Positions 49,924 to 59,806 of a stretch of 64,000 nt of DNA are shown here, in pieces. The notes under the pieces are model-generated. The model saw nothing but the letters and a program-made list of their open reading frames with translations. It ran no database searches and was not told the DNA's origin. How positions within the stretch are numbered: position 1 is the stretch's first letter; each line of letters starts with the position of its first letter. A program made the translations under genes and the position numbers. Source of the stretch: Ruminococcus gauvreauii (lineage in GTDB: Bacteria; Bacillota; Clostridia; Lachnospirales; Lachnospiraceae); contig NZ_CP102290.1 in assembly GCF_025151995.1 (NCBI RefSeq), forward strand, positions 1 to 64,000, written 5' to 3'.

Positions 49924-50463
49924 TCAGCTCTGCATGGTTAATACGCTTCTATTTTTCAACAGATAATCGATCAGGGAAACAACGGTCAGAGCCAGAGACA
50001 GATAGATAAAAATCTGTTCCAGTGTGCCGAATACGCTTCCCAGATCAGCGATCAAAAGAATGATCATCACCATCTGAGAGATCGTCTTTGCTTTTCCCCA
50101 GTAGCTGGCCGCAATGACGATGCCGTTGTCCGATGCGATCAGACGAAAACCGCTGATGATAAATTCTCTTGCTATAATAATGATAACCACCCAGGACGGT
50201 ATTTTATCCAGCTCGATCAAACAAATTAATGCCGAGCAGACTAAAAGCTTGTCAGCGAGCGGATCCATAAACTTCCCGAAATTTGTAACCAGGTTGTCTC
50301 TTCTTGCCAGATAGCCATCGAGTGCATCAGTCAGGCTGGCGACAATAAAGAGCGCCAGGGAAATCCATTTGGTATGTGGTCCCGCTATCGGCACCAGCAT
50401 AAAAACAACAAAAAACGGTATCATAATAACACGAAGCAATGTCAGCTTATTCGGTGTATTCAT
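49924..50463 (-). CDS. pgsA: CDP-diacylglycerol-glycerol-3-phosphate 3-phosphatidyltransferase
   Basis: Makes phosphatidylglycerol phosphate in the membrane. The CDP-alcohol phosphotransferase motif D-G-x2-A-R-x8-G-x3-D-x3-D is seen in DALDGYLARRDNLVTNFGKF and MDPLAD. NKLTLLRVIMIPFFV opens TM1; 179 residues and about five TMs. It overlaps the rimO stop by 17 bp. Confidence 0.94.
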   Translation of the reverse strand: MNTPNKLTLLRVIMIPFFVVFMLVPIAGPHTKWISLALFIVASLTDALDGYLARRDNLVTNFGKFMDPLADKLLVCSALICLIELDKIPSWVVIIIIAREFIISGFRLIASDNGIVIAASYWGKAKTISQMVMIILLIADLGSVFGTLEQIFIYLSLALTVVSLIDYLLKNRSVLTMQS

Positions 50464-51784
50464 CGGCTATTTCTCCAATCAAATCATATTCAAGCGACCC
50501 GGTCACGGTCACCTGTACAAAATCCCCCGTCATCAGCGGCGTCTGTGTATTGACGAATATGTATCCGTCGATCCCCGGTGCGTCGGCATATGTCCTGCCC
50601 ACATACGCATCCTCATCCGCCACTTTCCCTTCGATAAACACGAACAGTTTCTGTCCGACCCGCTCTTCACCGAGCTCCAGTGACACATCCTGCTGCAGTT
50701 CCATCAATTCCGCCTGACGTTCCTCCTTGACCTCCTCCGCAATCTGATCTGCCATGGAGGCGGCTGGTGTATCTTCTTCCGGAGAGTAAGTAAAGACACC
50801 AAGGCGGTCGAATGCCATATCGGCAACAAACTGTTTCAATTCCTCATGATCTTCCTTTGTCTCTCCCGGAAAGCCGGTGATCAGTGTGGTCCGAAGCACC
50901 ATGTCGGGTATCTGTTCCCGGATTTCTGTGATAATTTTTTCCAGATCCTGCTTTGAAGTTCTGCGTCCCATCCGTTTCAGTATCTGGTCGCTGCAGTGCT
51001 GAATCGGAATATCCATATAATGGCAGATCTTCGGTTCCTCCCTGATCGTCCGGATCAGCTCAGGATAGATCTCTTCCGGGTAGCAGTACATGAGACGGAT
51101 CCAAACCAGGCCGTCAATGCGGCAGAGCTCCCGCAGCAGCCGGTGCAGCGACTTTTCTCCGTAAAGATCTTTGCCGTAGAGCGTTGTCTCCTGGGCAATC
51201 ACGATCAGTTCCTTAACCCCGGCCTCCGCCAGATACCGCGCCTGTGTGAGAAGTTTCTCCATCGGCACGCTCCGGTAGCCTCCGCGTATCCTGGGTATGA
51301 TACAGTAAGTACAGTGTTTTTCACAACCCTCCGCTATTTTCAGATATTCATATGCGCCGCCTGTTGTGATGAGACGCCCCGCATCCACATCAGGAAGACG
51401 GTCGATATCCTGAAACGATGTATAGGCATTCCCCCGTAGCACTTCATCCAGAGCATCCGCTATCTCATCATAGCTGGCGGTTCCGAGTACGGCATCCACT
51501 TCCGGGATCTCCTGCCGAATTTCTTCCTGATAGCGCTGTGCAAGGCATCCCGTCACAACCAGCGCCTTTGCCCTTCCTTCCGTACGGTACTTCGCCATAT
51601 CCAGTATCGTCTGGATGCTCTCTTCCCTGGCATCGTGAATGAAACAGCAGGTATTTACAACAATGATGTCTGCAGCCGTCTCATCGTCTGTGACGGTATA
51701 TCCCCTGTTCTCCAATAACCCCAGCATCTCCTCGGAATCTACAAGGTTTTTATCACAGCCAAGCGAGATAAATAAAATTTGCAT
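50447..51784 (-). CDS. rimO: Ribosomal protein uS12 methylthiotransferase
   Basis: Radical SAM methylthiotransferase adding a methylthio group to uS12 Asp. UPF0004 domain at the N-terminus (SLGCDKNLVDSEEMLG, NTCCFIHDAREES), the radical SAM CX3CX2C in EGCEKHCTYCIIPRIRG (about 147-157) and a C-terminal TRAM domain (about 375-440). 445 residues is standard. Confidence 0.95.
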   Translation of the reverse strand: MQILFISLGCDKNLVDSEEMLGLLENRGYTVTDDETAADIIVVNTCCFIHDAREESIQTILDMAKYRTEGRAKALVVTGCLAQRYQEEIRQEIPEVDAVLGTASYDEIADALDEVLRGNAYTSFQDIDRLPDVDAGRLITTGGAYEYLKIAEGCEKHCTYCIIPRIRGGYRSVPMEKLLTQARYLAEAGVKELIVIAQETTLYGKDLYGEKSLHRLLRELCRIDGLVWIRLMYCYPEEIYPELIRTIREEPKICHYMDIPIQHCSDQILKRMGRRTSKQDLEKIITEIREQIPDMVLRTTLITGFPGETKEDHEELKQFVADMAFDRLGVFTYSPEEDTPAASMADQIAEEVKEERQAELMELQQDVSLELGEERVGQKLFVFIEGKVADEDAYVGRTYADAPGIDGYIFVNTQTPLMTGDFVQVTVTGSLEYDLIGEIADEYTE

Positions 51785-51821
51785 GATTTTGCTCCTTTTA
51801 GAATTTTGTATCTTTTGAAGA

Positions 51822-51857
51822 AAGCTGCTACAACAGTCAGCGACTGCGTAACAGCTT
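51822..51857 (-). terminator. Hairpin after rpoZ
   Basis: AAGCTGCTAC (51822-51831) and GTAACAGCTT (51848-51857) pair with one mismatch, with an inner CAGTC/GACTG stem, followed by TTCTTC on the minus strand. Probably a partial terminator between rpoZ and rimO. Confidence 0.6.
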
Positions 51858-51870
51858 GCTCTTACGGTTC

Positions 51871-52137
51871 TTAAAATTCTTCTGTTCCGTCGCCCTCTTC
51901 TGCTTCGAAATCCTCCGGAAGAATCTTCACTTTCCCGTCATACATCTCTTCCACTGCAATCGACAGCGGTTTCTTGCCTCCAGCTCTGACAAACGGTTCT
52001 GCACCGCTGATGATCTGTCTTGCCCGTTTACTGGTAGCCAGGACGATCGAATAACGGCTGTTTACCAGCGGTGCCTCATCAGCGTCGATATCCTTGTTGA
52101 TCACCTGCATTAATTCCGAATATGATGGATGGATCAT
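51871..52137 (-). CDS. rpoZ: RNA polymerase omega subunit
   Basis: An 88-residue protein; MIHPSYSELMQVIN, SRYSIVLATSKRARQI and SGAEPFVRAGGKKPLSIAVEE are typical of Firmicutes omega, which helps assemble RNA polymerase. An acidic tail (EDFEAEEGDGTEEF) follows. It lies 19 bp behind gmk, as is usual. Confidence 0.93.
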   Translation of the reverse strand: MIHPSYSELMQVINKDIDADEAPLVNSRYSIVLATSKRARQIISGAEPFVRAGGKKPLSIAVEEMYDGKVKILPEDFEAEEGDGTEEF

Positions 52138-52156
52138 AATTTTCAGTCTCCTTTCA

Positions 52157-52783
52157 CTATACCTCTTTCAATTGTTCCCTGATATGTTCGATAAATTCTC
52201 TGTTCTGAGAAGTTTTCGTATGTGCGCATTGAATCACCTGATGCATCTCATCGACACAGGATTCCTCCTGATTTGTCTCATTGACCAGTACGTGGTCGTA
52301 AAATTCCATAAACTTTACTTCCTCTTTCGCCTGTGCCATGCGCGCATCGATGATCTCGCCGGACTCCGTTCCCCGTCCCTGCAGTCTCCTTTTCAGCTCC
52401 TGTACGCTGGGCGGCGTCACAAAGATCAGCAGTGTCTCCGGCATCTTTTCCTTGACTTTCAGTGCCCCCTGCATCTCAATCTCCAGGATCACGTCTCTCC
52501 CGGAATCAAGCTGCTCCTGGACATATTTCTTTGGAGTACCATAATAATTATCTACGTAACGGGCATATTCAATAAATGCATCCTCCTGAATCATTTCTTT
52601 AAACTCTTCCTGCGTTTTAAAAAAATATTCCCTTCCGTCACATTCTCCCGCTCTCGGAGATCTTGTTGTCGCCGACACTGAGAGTGCATAATTATCGTAT
52701 TTTTCCATCAGACGGTTCATCAAAGTTCCTTTTCCTGAGCCGGAAAATCCGGACACCACCACTAAAATTCCCTTATGGTTCAT
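52157..52783 (-). CDS. gmk: Guanylate kinase
   Basis: Phosphorylates GMP to GDP. P-loop SGFSGSGKGT (about residues 10-19), the GMP-binding SVSATTRSPRAGECDGREYFF and IEYARYVDNYYGTP follow, then EIEMQGALKVKEKMPE. 208 residues is standard. It overlaps remA by 11 bp. Confidence 0.95.
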   Translation of the reverse strand: MNHKGILVVVSGFSGSGKGTLMNRLMEKYDNYALSVSATTRSPRAGECDGREYFFKTQEEFKEMIQEDAFIEYARYVDNYYGTPKKYVQEQLDSGRDVILEIEMQGALKVKEKMPETLLIFVTPPSVQELKRRLQGRGTESGEIIDARMAQAKEEVKFMEFYDHVLVNETNQEESCVDEMHQVIQCAHTKTSQNREFIEHIREQLKEV

Positions 52784-53048
52784 AGCTATCCCCTTTTTCG
52801 TCCGCTGTGCGTCCCGTATTCACACGCTTGCTGATCGTCTCCGCCTGCAAGGCAGAGAGGACCACAAAATTTTCTTCCGTGATCACTACAGCTTTCGTAC
52901 GCCGTCCCTGGGTTGCATCGATAATATTGCCGTTCTCTTTGGCGTGCTGTACCATGCGTTTGACGGGAGCCGCATCCGGGCTCACAACAGCGACTATTTT
53001 CTCTGCGTTGATGACGTTGCCAAATCCGATATTAATCAGTCTAGTCAA
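52773..53048 (-). CDS. remA: RemA family extracellular matrix regulator
   Basis: DUF370 protein of 91 residues that in Bacillus binds DNA and activates biofilm-matrix and osmoprotection genes. INIGFGNVINAEKIVAVVSP, KRMVQHAKENGNIIDATQGR and RTKAVVITEENFVVLSALQ are diagnostic. Sits between yicC and gmk as in Bacillus. Confidence 0.93.
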   Translation of the reverse strand: MTRLINIGFGNVINAEKIVAVVSPDAAPVKRMVQHAKENGNIIDATQGRRTKAVVITEENFVVLSALQAETISKRVNTGRTADEKGDSYEP

Positions 53049-53061
53049 AATGATTCCTCAC

Positions 53062-53940
53062 TTATTCAATGTTCTGAATCTGTTCCCGCACCTTTTCAAT
53101 CTCTGTCTTAAGGTCTATCGCGATATTGGAAGTCTCCAGATCATTTGCTTTGGACAGGATCGTATTGGCTTCCCGGTTCATCTCCTGTGCGATAAAATCC
53201 AGCTTTCTTCCGATGCCGTCTCCGTCCGACAATACGTGTCTCATGTTGTCAATGTGACTCTTCAGTCTGACGGTTTCCTCGTCTGTACAGATCTTGTCTG
53301 CAAACAGTATAACTTCCGCGGCAATTCTGGACTCCTCGATCTGATTGTCTTCCAGCAGCTCACCGAGTTTCTTTTCCAGCTTTTCGCGGTATTCCTTCAT
53401 GATTTCCGGGGAACGGACCTCGATTGCGGCAACCTTCTCCTGCATTCCTTCCAGTTTCTCAAGCAGGTCGTTCTTAAGATCTGCTCCCTCTTTTTCCCTG
53501 GAAGAGGAGAATGCTTTTGCGGCATTTCTGAGTGCCTGTTCCAGAATTCCCCAGAGTTCTTCCTCATCAGCCGGCTGTTCTTCCATGGTAAAAACCTCCG
53601 GATAACGCGACAGACCGGAAACCGTGATATCATTTTCGATTGAAAAATCACGTTCCATCTCCTGCAGGTAATCCAGATACTGTCTGGCGATATCTCTGTT
53701 GTATTTCAAAGAGATCCGGCTCTGAGTATAGTTTTCATACGTGATAAAAACATCCACTTTTCCGCGCTGCATATATTCCTTTAATACGCTGCGGACGGCG
53801 GATTCAAACAAGCTTAACTTCTTCGGTATCTTAAAATTAAAATCCAGATACCGATGGTTAACCGATTTCATCTCAACCGTAAACCTGTATTGTTCGTCCT
53901 GCACCTCAGAACGCCCAAACCCTGTCATACTTTTCATCAT
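53062..53940 (-). CDS. yicC: YicC family endoribonuclease
   Basis: A 292-residue YicC/YloC protein, a family shown to contain RNase activity. The start MMKSMTGFGRSE matches the family; an ORF extends to 53991 but adds residues with no match. The C-terminal EMNREANTILSKANDLETSNIAIDLK-like segment (cited in parts: MNREANTILSKAND) is the DUF1732 signature. First gene of the conserved block; consensus promoter at 54008-54036. Confidence 0.93.
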   Translation of the reverse strand: MMKSMTGFGRSEVQDEQYRFTVEMKSVNHRYLDFNFKIPKKLSLFESAVRSVLKEYMQRGKVDVFITYENYTQSRISLKYNRDIARQYLDYLQEMERDFSIENDITVSGLSRYPEVFTMEEQPADEEELWGILEQALRNAAKAFSSSREKEGADLKNDLLEKLEGMQEKVAAIEVRSPEIMKEYREKLEKKLGELLEDNQIEESRIAAEVILFADKICTDEETVRLKSHIDNMRHVLSDGDGIGRKLDFIAQEMNREANTILSKANDLETSNIAIDLKTEIEKVREQIQNIE

Positions 53941-54007
53941 GTTAATACTCTTCTCATTTCTTTCAATGATTGCATGAAAAGTGCCTCGCACTTAAACATA
54001 CAAATTT

Positions 54008-54036
54008 ATTATAATTCATTACAAAACCCTAGTCAA
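54008..54036 (-). promoter_or_regulatory. yicC promoter
   Basis: On the minus strand TTGACT (54031-54036), 17 bp, TATAAT (54008-54013), driving the yicC block. Confidence 0.8.
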
Positions 54037-54057
54037 ATCATTTTTTTCTGCTATAAT
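54030..54057 (+). promoter_or_regulatory. rqcH promoter, overlapping the yicC -35 box
   Basis: TATAAT (54052-54057) with a weak TAGTCA (54030-54035) 16 bp upstream on the plus strand. The -35 region is shared with that of yicC on the other strand. Confidence 0.5.
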
Positions 54058-54079
54058 AAATTCATAAAAGGAGAAGAAT

Positions 54080-55828
54080 ATGGCATTTGACGGTATTACA
54101 ATAGCAAACATCACATCGGAACTGAATCAGACCATCACCGGAGGAAAAATCAATAAGATCGCACAGCCTGAAAATGATGAGCTTCTGATCACAGTTAAAA
54201 ACAATAAAGAACAGCATCATCTGTTTATTTCTGCAAACGCTTCCCTGCCGCTGATCTATCTCACAAAAAATAAAAAGCCGAGCCCTCTGACCGCTCCGAA
54301 CTTCTGTATGCTCCTTCGCAAGCATATCGGCAGTGCCAGGATCCTTGGCATTACCCAGCCGGGTCTGGAACGTATTATTCAGATTAAGCTTGAACATCTG
54401 AATGAACTGGGAGACCTCTGCAGGAAATATCTGATCATAGAAATTATGGGAAAGCACAGCAACATCATTTTCTGCAATGAAGACTTTTGTATCATTGACA
54501 GTATTAAACACGTTTCCGCACACATGAGTTCTGTCCGCGAAGTTCTTCCCGGACGGGATTATTTTATTCCGGAGACACGCGAAAAATATAATCCTTTTTG
54601 CGTAACTCAGGATGAATTTATGAATCACGTGCTGACAAGACCGTTACCGGTCGGGAAGGCGCTGTACAGTTCTCTTACCGGGATCAGCCCGCTCATCGGT
54701 GAGGAGTTATGCAGCCGGGCTTCCATAGACGGCGGCGCATCCACAGATTCACTGGACGGACTCGAAAAGACACACCTGTATCATACATTTCTTCGAATGA
54801 TGGAGGATGTAAGCGGCGCTGCATTTACACCGAATATTATTTATAAAGATAAAGAACCGGTGGAATTCTCCAGTCTTACGCTTTCGCTGTATCAGAATTT
54901 CCAGTCCGTTACATATGAATCGGTCAGTGCAATGCTGGAAGCTTACTATGCAGCGCGAAATATCGTGACCCGTATCCGGCAGAAGTCGTCTGAACTCAGG
55001 CGGATCGTGCAAACCTCACTGGAGCGCAGCGTAAAAAAATATCAGCTGCAGCAAAAACAGCTGAAAGACACGGAAAAGAAGGAAAAATACCGTGTGTACG
55101 GTGAACTGATCAACGCTTACGGATACAATCTGGAACCAAAGGCAAAGTCATTTGAAGCAATGAACTACTATACCAATGAAATGATTACCGTCCCACTGGA
55201 TCCGCAGCTGGAGCCATCTGAAAATGCAAAGAAATACTTTGAGCGGTATAACAAGCTGAAGCGGACTTCGGATGCGCTCGATTCGCTTCTCGCCGAGACG
55301 AGATCGGAGATCGAACATCTGGAATCTATTTCAGTTGCGCTCGACATCGCCCGTGCAGAGGAAGATCTCGTTCAGATCAAAGAGGAACTGGTGGAATTCG
55401 GATATATCAAACGAAAACATGACGGCGGGAAAAAGGTCAGGATAACCACGAAACCGTATCACTATGTTTCAAGTGACGGATATCATATTTACGTTGGTAA
55501 GAATAATTTTCAAAACGATGAATTGACTTTTAAGTTTGCAAACGGAAATGACTGGTGGTTCCACGCAAAAGGCCAGCCGGGATCGCACGTGATCATAAAA
55601 GGGGACGGCAGCGAACTTCCGGATACCACCTTCGAGGAAGCGGGGCGCCTCGCAGCCTATTATTCGAAAGGCCGCAGCGCTCCGAAAGTGGAAATCGATT
55701 ATACTCAGCGGAAAAATCTGAAAAAGCCGAAAGGCGCGAAACCCGGATTCGTCATCTATCCTACGAACTATTCACTGCTGATCGAACCGGACATCTCCGG
55801 GATAAAGTCCGCTGAGGGGAACAAATGA
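54080..55828 (+). CDS. rqcH: Rqc2 homologue RqcH (NFACT protein)
   Basis: Ribosome quality control factor that binds stalled 50S subunits and recruits tRNA-Ala to add alanine tails; older name FbpA, fibronectin-binding. NFACT-N domain (MAFDGITIANITSELNQTI to about 210), coiled-coil arms (about 290-420) and NFACT-R domain (about 450-565, DGYHIYVGKNNFQNDELTFK in parts, and WWFHAKGQPGSHVII). The DWWFHAK motif is diagnostic. Length 582 is standard. AGGAG precedes ATG 54080. Confidence 0.93.
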   Translation: MAFDGITIANITSELNQTITGGKINKIAQPENDELLITVKNNKEQHHLFISANASLPLIYLTKNKKPSPLTAPNFCMLLRKHIGSARILGITQPGLERIIQIKLEHLNELGDLCRKYLIIEIMGKHSNIIFCNEDFCIIDSIKHVSAHMSSVREVLPGRDYFIPETREKYNPFCVTQDEFMNHVLTRPLPVGKALYSSLTGISPLIGEELCSRASIDGGASTDSLDGLEKTHLYHTFLRMMEDVSGAAFTPNIIYKDKEPVEFSSLTLSLYQNFQSVTYESVSAMLEAYYAARNIVTRIRQKSSELRRIVQTSLERSVKKYQLQQKQLKDTEKKEKYRVYGELINAYGYNLEPKAKSFEAMNYYTNEMITVPLDPQLEPSENAKKYFERYNKLKRTSDALDSLLAETRSEIEHLESISVALDIARAEEDLVQIKEELVEFGYIKRKHDGGKKVRITTKPYHYVSSDGYHIYVGKNNFQNDELTFKFANGNDWWFHAKGQPGSHVIIKGDGSELPDTTFEEAGRLAAYYSKGRSAPKVEIDYTQRKNLKKPKGAKPGFVIYPTNYSLLIEPDISGIKSAEGNK

Positions 55829-55859
55829 TAAGACAGATTCATGGACAGATAGGAGCTTT

Positions 55860-58322
55860 ATGAAAAAATTAGTGAAAAAAGCGAAGGAGGAACCTCTGAT
55901 CGAAGAAGTCAGTCGGACGATCACCCGGTTTTCTCCGGATATTCATACCGGCCTGACCCTGGAACAGGTGGAAGAACACATCCGTCAGGGGTGTGTCAAC
56001 ACACCGGTTGATCCTCCTTCTAAAAGTGTAAAAGAAATCATACTGGGCAACCTGCTGACGTATTTCAACCTCGTGTTCGCTGTCATCGCAGTACTTTTAA
56101 TTCTGGTCGGCTCTTTCCGCGACCTGACGTTTCTTCCTGTGATCATCGCAAACACCTTAATCGGCATCATTCAGGAAATCCGTTCGAAAAATGTTCTGGA
56201 TAAACTGACGGTGCTGAACGCACCCAAGGCCGCCGTCATCCGCGGCGGAGAAGAACAGACCATACCGGCTGACGGCCTCGTATTAGATGACATTGTCCTG
56301 TTCTCGGCCGGCAATCAGATACCCGCGGATGCACGTGTCATGAGCGGTGAGGTACAGGTTAATGAGTCTCTGATAACCGGTGAATCGGACGAGATCACCA
56401 AGAAAAAAGACGATTCCCTCCTCTCCGGAAGCTTCGTCGTATCCGGCAGATGCCTTGCCAGGCTTGAAAAAGTCGGTGCGGATTCATACGTATCCAAGCT
56501 GACGACCGAAGCGAAAGCGGCGAAGGAAGGAGAACAGTCTGAGATGATCCGTTCCCTGAATAACCTCGTACTTACTGTCGGTATCATTATCATACCGATC
56601 GGCGCCGTGCTGGTCGTTCAGCAGCTGCTGTTTGCGAAAGCCTCTCTGCAGTCCAGCATCACCTCCATGGTAGCCGCCGTCATCGGTATGATACCGGAGG
56701 GATTATATCTCCTTGCCAGCATTGCCCTGGTCGTGAGCGTCATGCGGCTGGCCGGGAAAAAAGTACTTGTCCACGACATGAAGTGTATCGAGACGCTCGC
56801 CCGTGTCAATGTGCTCTGTGTCGATAAGACAGGGACAATCACCGAAAACACCATGGAAGTCAACGACGTGATCCCGCTGGATGGATACAGGGAACATGAA
56901 GACGGCCCTCTCGAACTGATGCTCGGTGACTTCGTGTATGCGATGTCAAAAGACAATATCACCATGGCCGCAATGAAGGAGCGTTTCCGCGATGTCACCG
57001 GAAAAATAGCGGCGTCCACAACATCCTTTTCTTCCGCGTACAAATACAGCAGCGCAGTATTCGGAAGTGATTCCTATGTCATCGGCGCACCGGAATTCAT
57101 CCTGCGTTCACAGTACGATGAATACCGGGAAGAGATCGAGTCACACAGCAGTGAAGGATACCGGGTACTGATTTTCGCCCGCTATCACGGAACTGCCGAC
57201 GGGAAAGAACTCACTTCCCCTGTGACCCCTCTGTGCCTGGTGCTCCTGTCCAATCCGATCCGTAAGGAAGCCAAGTCTACCTTTGAATATTTTGCCGCAC
57301 AGGGCGTCGATATCAAAGTTATCTCCGGCGACAACCCGGTCACAGTATCCAAAGTGGCAATGCAGGCCGGCATACAGAACGCGGATCAATACGTAGATGC
57401 ACAGACACTGCTGACGGAAGACGATGTCAGTCAGGCTATGCAGAAGTATACGGTGTTCGGAAGAGTCACGCCAAACCAGAAGCGGCAGTTTGTCAAGGCC
57501 TTGAAAAGCCAGGGGAAAACCGTCGCTATGACGGGGGATGGCGTCAATGACGTACTCGCGCTGAAAGATGCAGACTGCAGTGTTGCCATGGCCTCCGGAA
57601 GTGATGCCGCCGCACAGGCTTCACAGCTCGTCCTGCTGGACTCAAATTTTGCCTGTATGCCGTCGGTTGTACTGGAGGGCAGACGTGTTGTGAATAATAT
57701 CCAGCGTTCTGCCAGCCTGTTTCTGGTCAAGAATATTTTCTCTTTCCTGATGGCAATGTTCTCGATCGCATTTATGATCAATTATCCGCTGGAACCGTCA
57801 CAGATATCTCTGATCAGTATGTTCACGATCGGTATCCCCGGTTTTCTTCTTGCACTGGAACCAAACGAAAAAATCATTGAAGGCCATTTTATCACAAACG
57901 TCCTGTTAAAGGCGCTGCCGGCGGGGCTTACTGACTTCTTTATTGTGAGTGCGCTCGTTGTATTCGGTCTGGTGTTCGGGGTGGATTCGACGGACATATC
58001 CACCGCCTCCACGCTCCTGCTCGCGGCTGTCGGACTTATGATCCTTTACCGCATCAGCAAACCGATGAACAGAATGCGCTGGACCGTATTTACCGGAGTG
58101 ACCGTTGGTATGCTGATCTGCATTTTCTTTGTCAATAACCTTTTTGCTATCAGTATGGTATCCCTGAAATGCGGTATGCTTCTCGGTGTATTCGCTCTGG
58201 CGACAGAACCTGTTCTTCGCTATACGAGCAGCATCATAGAAACACTCGAGAAGTTCTTCAGTACTATGCGTCAGAAGAAACGGCTTAAAAGAGAAAACAC
58301 AAAAAGAGCAAAAGACAAATAA
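55860..58322 (+). CDS. CtpE-like P-type cation ATPase
   Basis: P2-type ATPase of 820 residues and about 10 TMs. TGES at about 175, phosphorylation site VDKTGTITENTMEVND with Asp near 321, GDGVNDVLALKDADCSVAM near 560. TM4 has IGMIPEGLYLLASIAL, the variant ion site (PEGL) seen in CtpE-like pumps of Firmicutes and actinobacteria; CtpE is a calcium importer, so calcium is a reasonable but unproved substrate. AGGAG before ATG 55860; lies 31 bp behind rqcH. Confidence 0.87.
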   Translation: MKKLVKKAKEEPLIEEVSRTITRFSPDIHTGLTLEQVEEHIRQGCVNTPVDPPSKSVKEIILGNLLTYFNLVFAVIAVLLILVGSFRDLTFLPVIIANTLIGIIQEIRSKNVLDKLTVLNAPKAAVIRGGEEQTIPADGLVLDDIVLFSAGNQIPADARVMSGEVQVNESLITGESDEITKKKDDSLLSGSFVVSGRCLARLEKVGADSYVSKLTTEAKAAKEGEQSEMIRSLNNLVLTVGIIIIPIGAVLVVQQLLFAKASLQSSITSMVAAVIGMIPEGLYLLASIALVVSVMRLAGKKVLVHDMKCIETLARVNVLCVDKTGTITENTMEVNDVIPLDGYREHEDGPLELMLGDFVYAMSKDNITMAAMKERFRDVTGKIAASTTSFSSAYKYSSAVFGSDSYVIGAPEFILRSQYDEYREEIESHSSEGYRVLIFARYHGTADGKELTSPVTPLCLVLLSNPIRKEAKSTFEYFAAQGVDIKVISGDNPVTVSKVAMQAGIQNADQYVDAQTLLTEDDVSQAMQKYTVFGRVTPNQKRQFVKALKSQGKTVAMTGDGVNDVLALKDADCSVAMASGSDAAAQASQLVLLDSNFACMPSVVLEGRRVVNNIQRSASLFLVKNIFSFLMAMFSIAFMINYPLEPSQISLISMFTIGIPGFLLALEPNEKIIEGHFITNVLLKALPAGLTDFFIVSALVVFGLVFGVDSTDISTASTLLLAAVGLMILYRISKPMNRMRWTVFTGVTVGMLICIFFVNNLFAISMVSLKCGMLLGVFALATEPVLRYTSSIIETLEKFFSTMRQKKRLKRENTKRAKDK

Positions 58323-58385
58323 AATTCGGAAATCTTTTAAATAATGCATCAGAGTACTAGACTTATTCAGGGAGAAGAGAAACAA

Positions 58386-59702
58386 ATGAAAAATGAAAAG
58401 ACAAATACCTTTAACAGCCGCATCGGGTTTATTCTGGCATCGGTGGGGTCTGCGATCGGCATGGGCAATATCTGGATGTTCCCATACCGGCTCGGCCAGA
58501 ATGGAGGCGCCGCCTTTCTGATTCCATATTTTCTGTTCGTCGCGTTGTTCGGATATGTCGGATTGTCCGGAGAGTTTGCACTCGGCCGCCTCACGGGTAC
58601 AGGGCCTGTCGGCTCCTATGATTATGCGATGAAAAGCCGTGGGAAACGCGGGGGAAAGATCCTGGGAGCCATACCGCTGCTCGGATCCTTCGGCATCGCC
58701 ATCGGATATTCCGTCATCGTCGGTTGGGTTCTCCGTTCCATTTTCGGTTCAGCAACAAATGCGATCAATACCTCCGGCTCAGAAGCATATTTTGCTCAGG
58801 CGACAGGAACCCTTGGCAGCGTGCCGTGGCATCTGATCGTCATTCTTCTGACGGCGTTCATTCTGATGCGGGGTGTCACCAGGGGAATCGAGAAAATTAA
58901 CAAGATCATGATGCCTGCTTTTTTTGTCCTGTTTTTTATCATCGCCGTACGAGTTGCGTTCTTATCCGGCTCCTCGGAAGGGTATCAATATCTGTTTATT
59001 CCAGACTGGAGCGCACTGCTGAAGGTGAATACCTGGGTCATGGCAATGGGGCAGGCGTTCTTCTCTCTGTCGATAACAGGATCCGGCATGATCATCTATG
59101 GAAGCTATCTGAGCAAATCAGAAAATATTATCCACTCCTCCCTGATGACTGCGGTGTTGGACACATGTTCCGCACTGCTTGCAGGCCTTGCGATCATCCC
59201 GGCGGTCTTTGCATTCGGCATGGACCCGACCTCCGGACCGCCGCTGATGTTCATCACGCTGCCGAAGGTTTTCGCACAGATACCTTTCGGAAGCGTGATC
59301 GCTGTCCTGTTCTTCGTCTCCTGTCTGTTTGCAGGGATCACCTCCCTGATGAACATGTTTGAGGTGTGCGCGGAGGCTGTACAGAAACTGCTCCGTGTAA
59401 AGCGAAACGTATCCGTAGCCATCGTATCGGCAATCATCTTCGGTATCGGTCTGTTCATTGAAGCGGAGAGCCGGCTGGGAAGCTGGATGGATGCCATAAC
59501 GATCTATGTTGTACCGTTCGGCGCACTTCTGGGAGCGGTGATGATCTACTGGGTTCTGGGAAAACGGGAAATACACACGGAACTGAATCTGGGTGCGGCA
59601 AAACCCGTCGGGAAATTTTTTGAGTTTGTTTCAAAATACATTTACGTAATACTTGCGGTTGTCGTCTTTATTCTCGGTATCCTTTATGGCGGCATCGGCT
59701 GA
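58386..59702 (+). CDS. NSS-family sodium-dependent transporter
   Basis: LeuT-fold amino-acid or amine importer of 438 residues and 11-12 TMs. The signature RIGFILASVGSAIGMGNIW and FPYRLGQNGGAAFLIPYF in TM1 carries the sodium and substrate sites. GGGAGAAG before ATG 58386 fixes the start; a longer frame from 58344 lacks such a site. The substrate (Trp, Leu, Ala, others) cannot be told. Confidence 0.9.
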   Translation: MKNEKTNTFNSRIGFILASVGSAIGMGNIWMFPYRLGQNGGAAFLIPYFLFVALFGYVGLSGEFALGRLTGTGPVGSYDYAMKSRGKRGGKILGAIPLLGSFGIAIGYSVIVGWVLRSIFGSATNAINTSGSEAYFAQATGTLGSVPWHLIVILLTAFILMRGVTRGIEKINKIMMPAFFVLFFIIAVRVAFLSGSSEGYQYLFIPDWSALLKVNTWVMAMGQAFFSLSITGSGMIIYGSYLSKSENIIHSSLMTAVLDTCSALLAGLAIIPAVFAFGMDPTSGPPLMFITLPKVFAQIPFGSVIAVLFFVSCLFAGITSLMNMFEVCAEAVQKLLRVKRNVSVAIVSAIIFGIGLFIEAESRLGSWMDAITIYVVPFGALLGAVMIYWVLGKREIHTELNLGAAKPVGKFFEFVSKYIYVILAVVVFILGILYGGIG

Positions 59703-59806
59703 AAAGTTTAGATTTATTTTCGCGTCACAGCCAAATAATGTATGCTATAATAAGCGTAATTACCAGACGACAAATCATATTCATGAAGCAGAAAGAAGGA
59801 ATGAAG

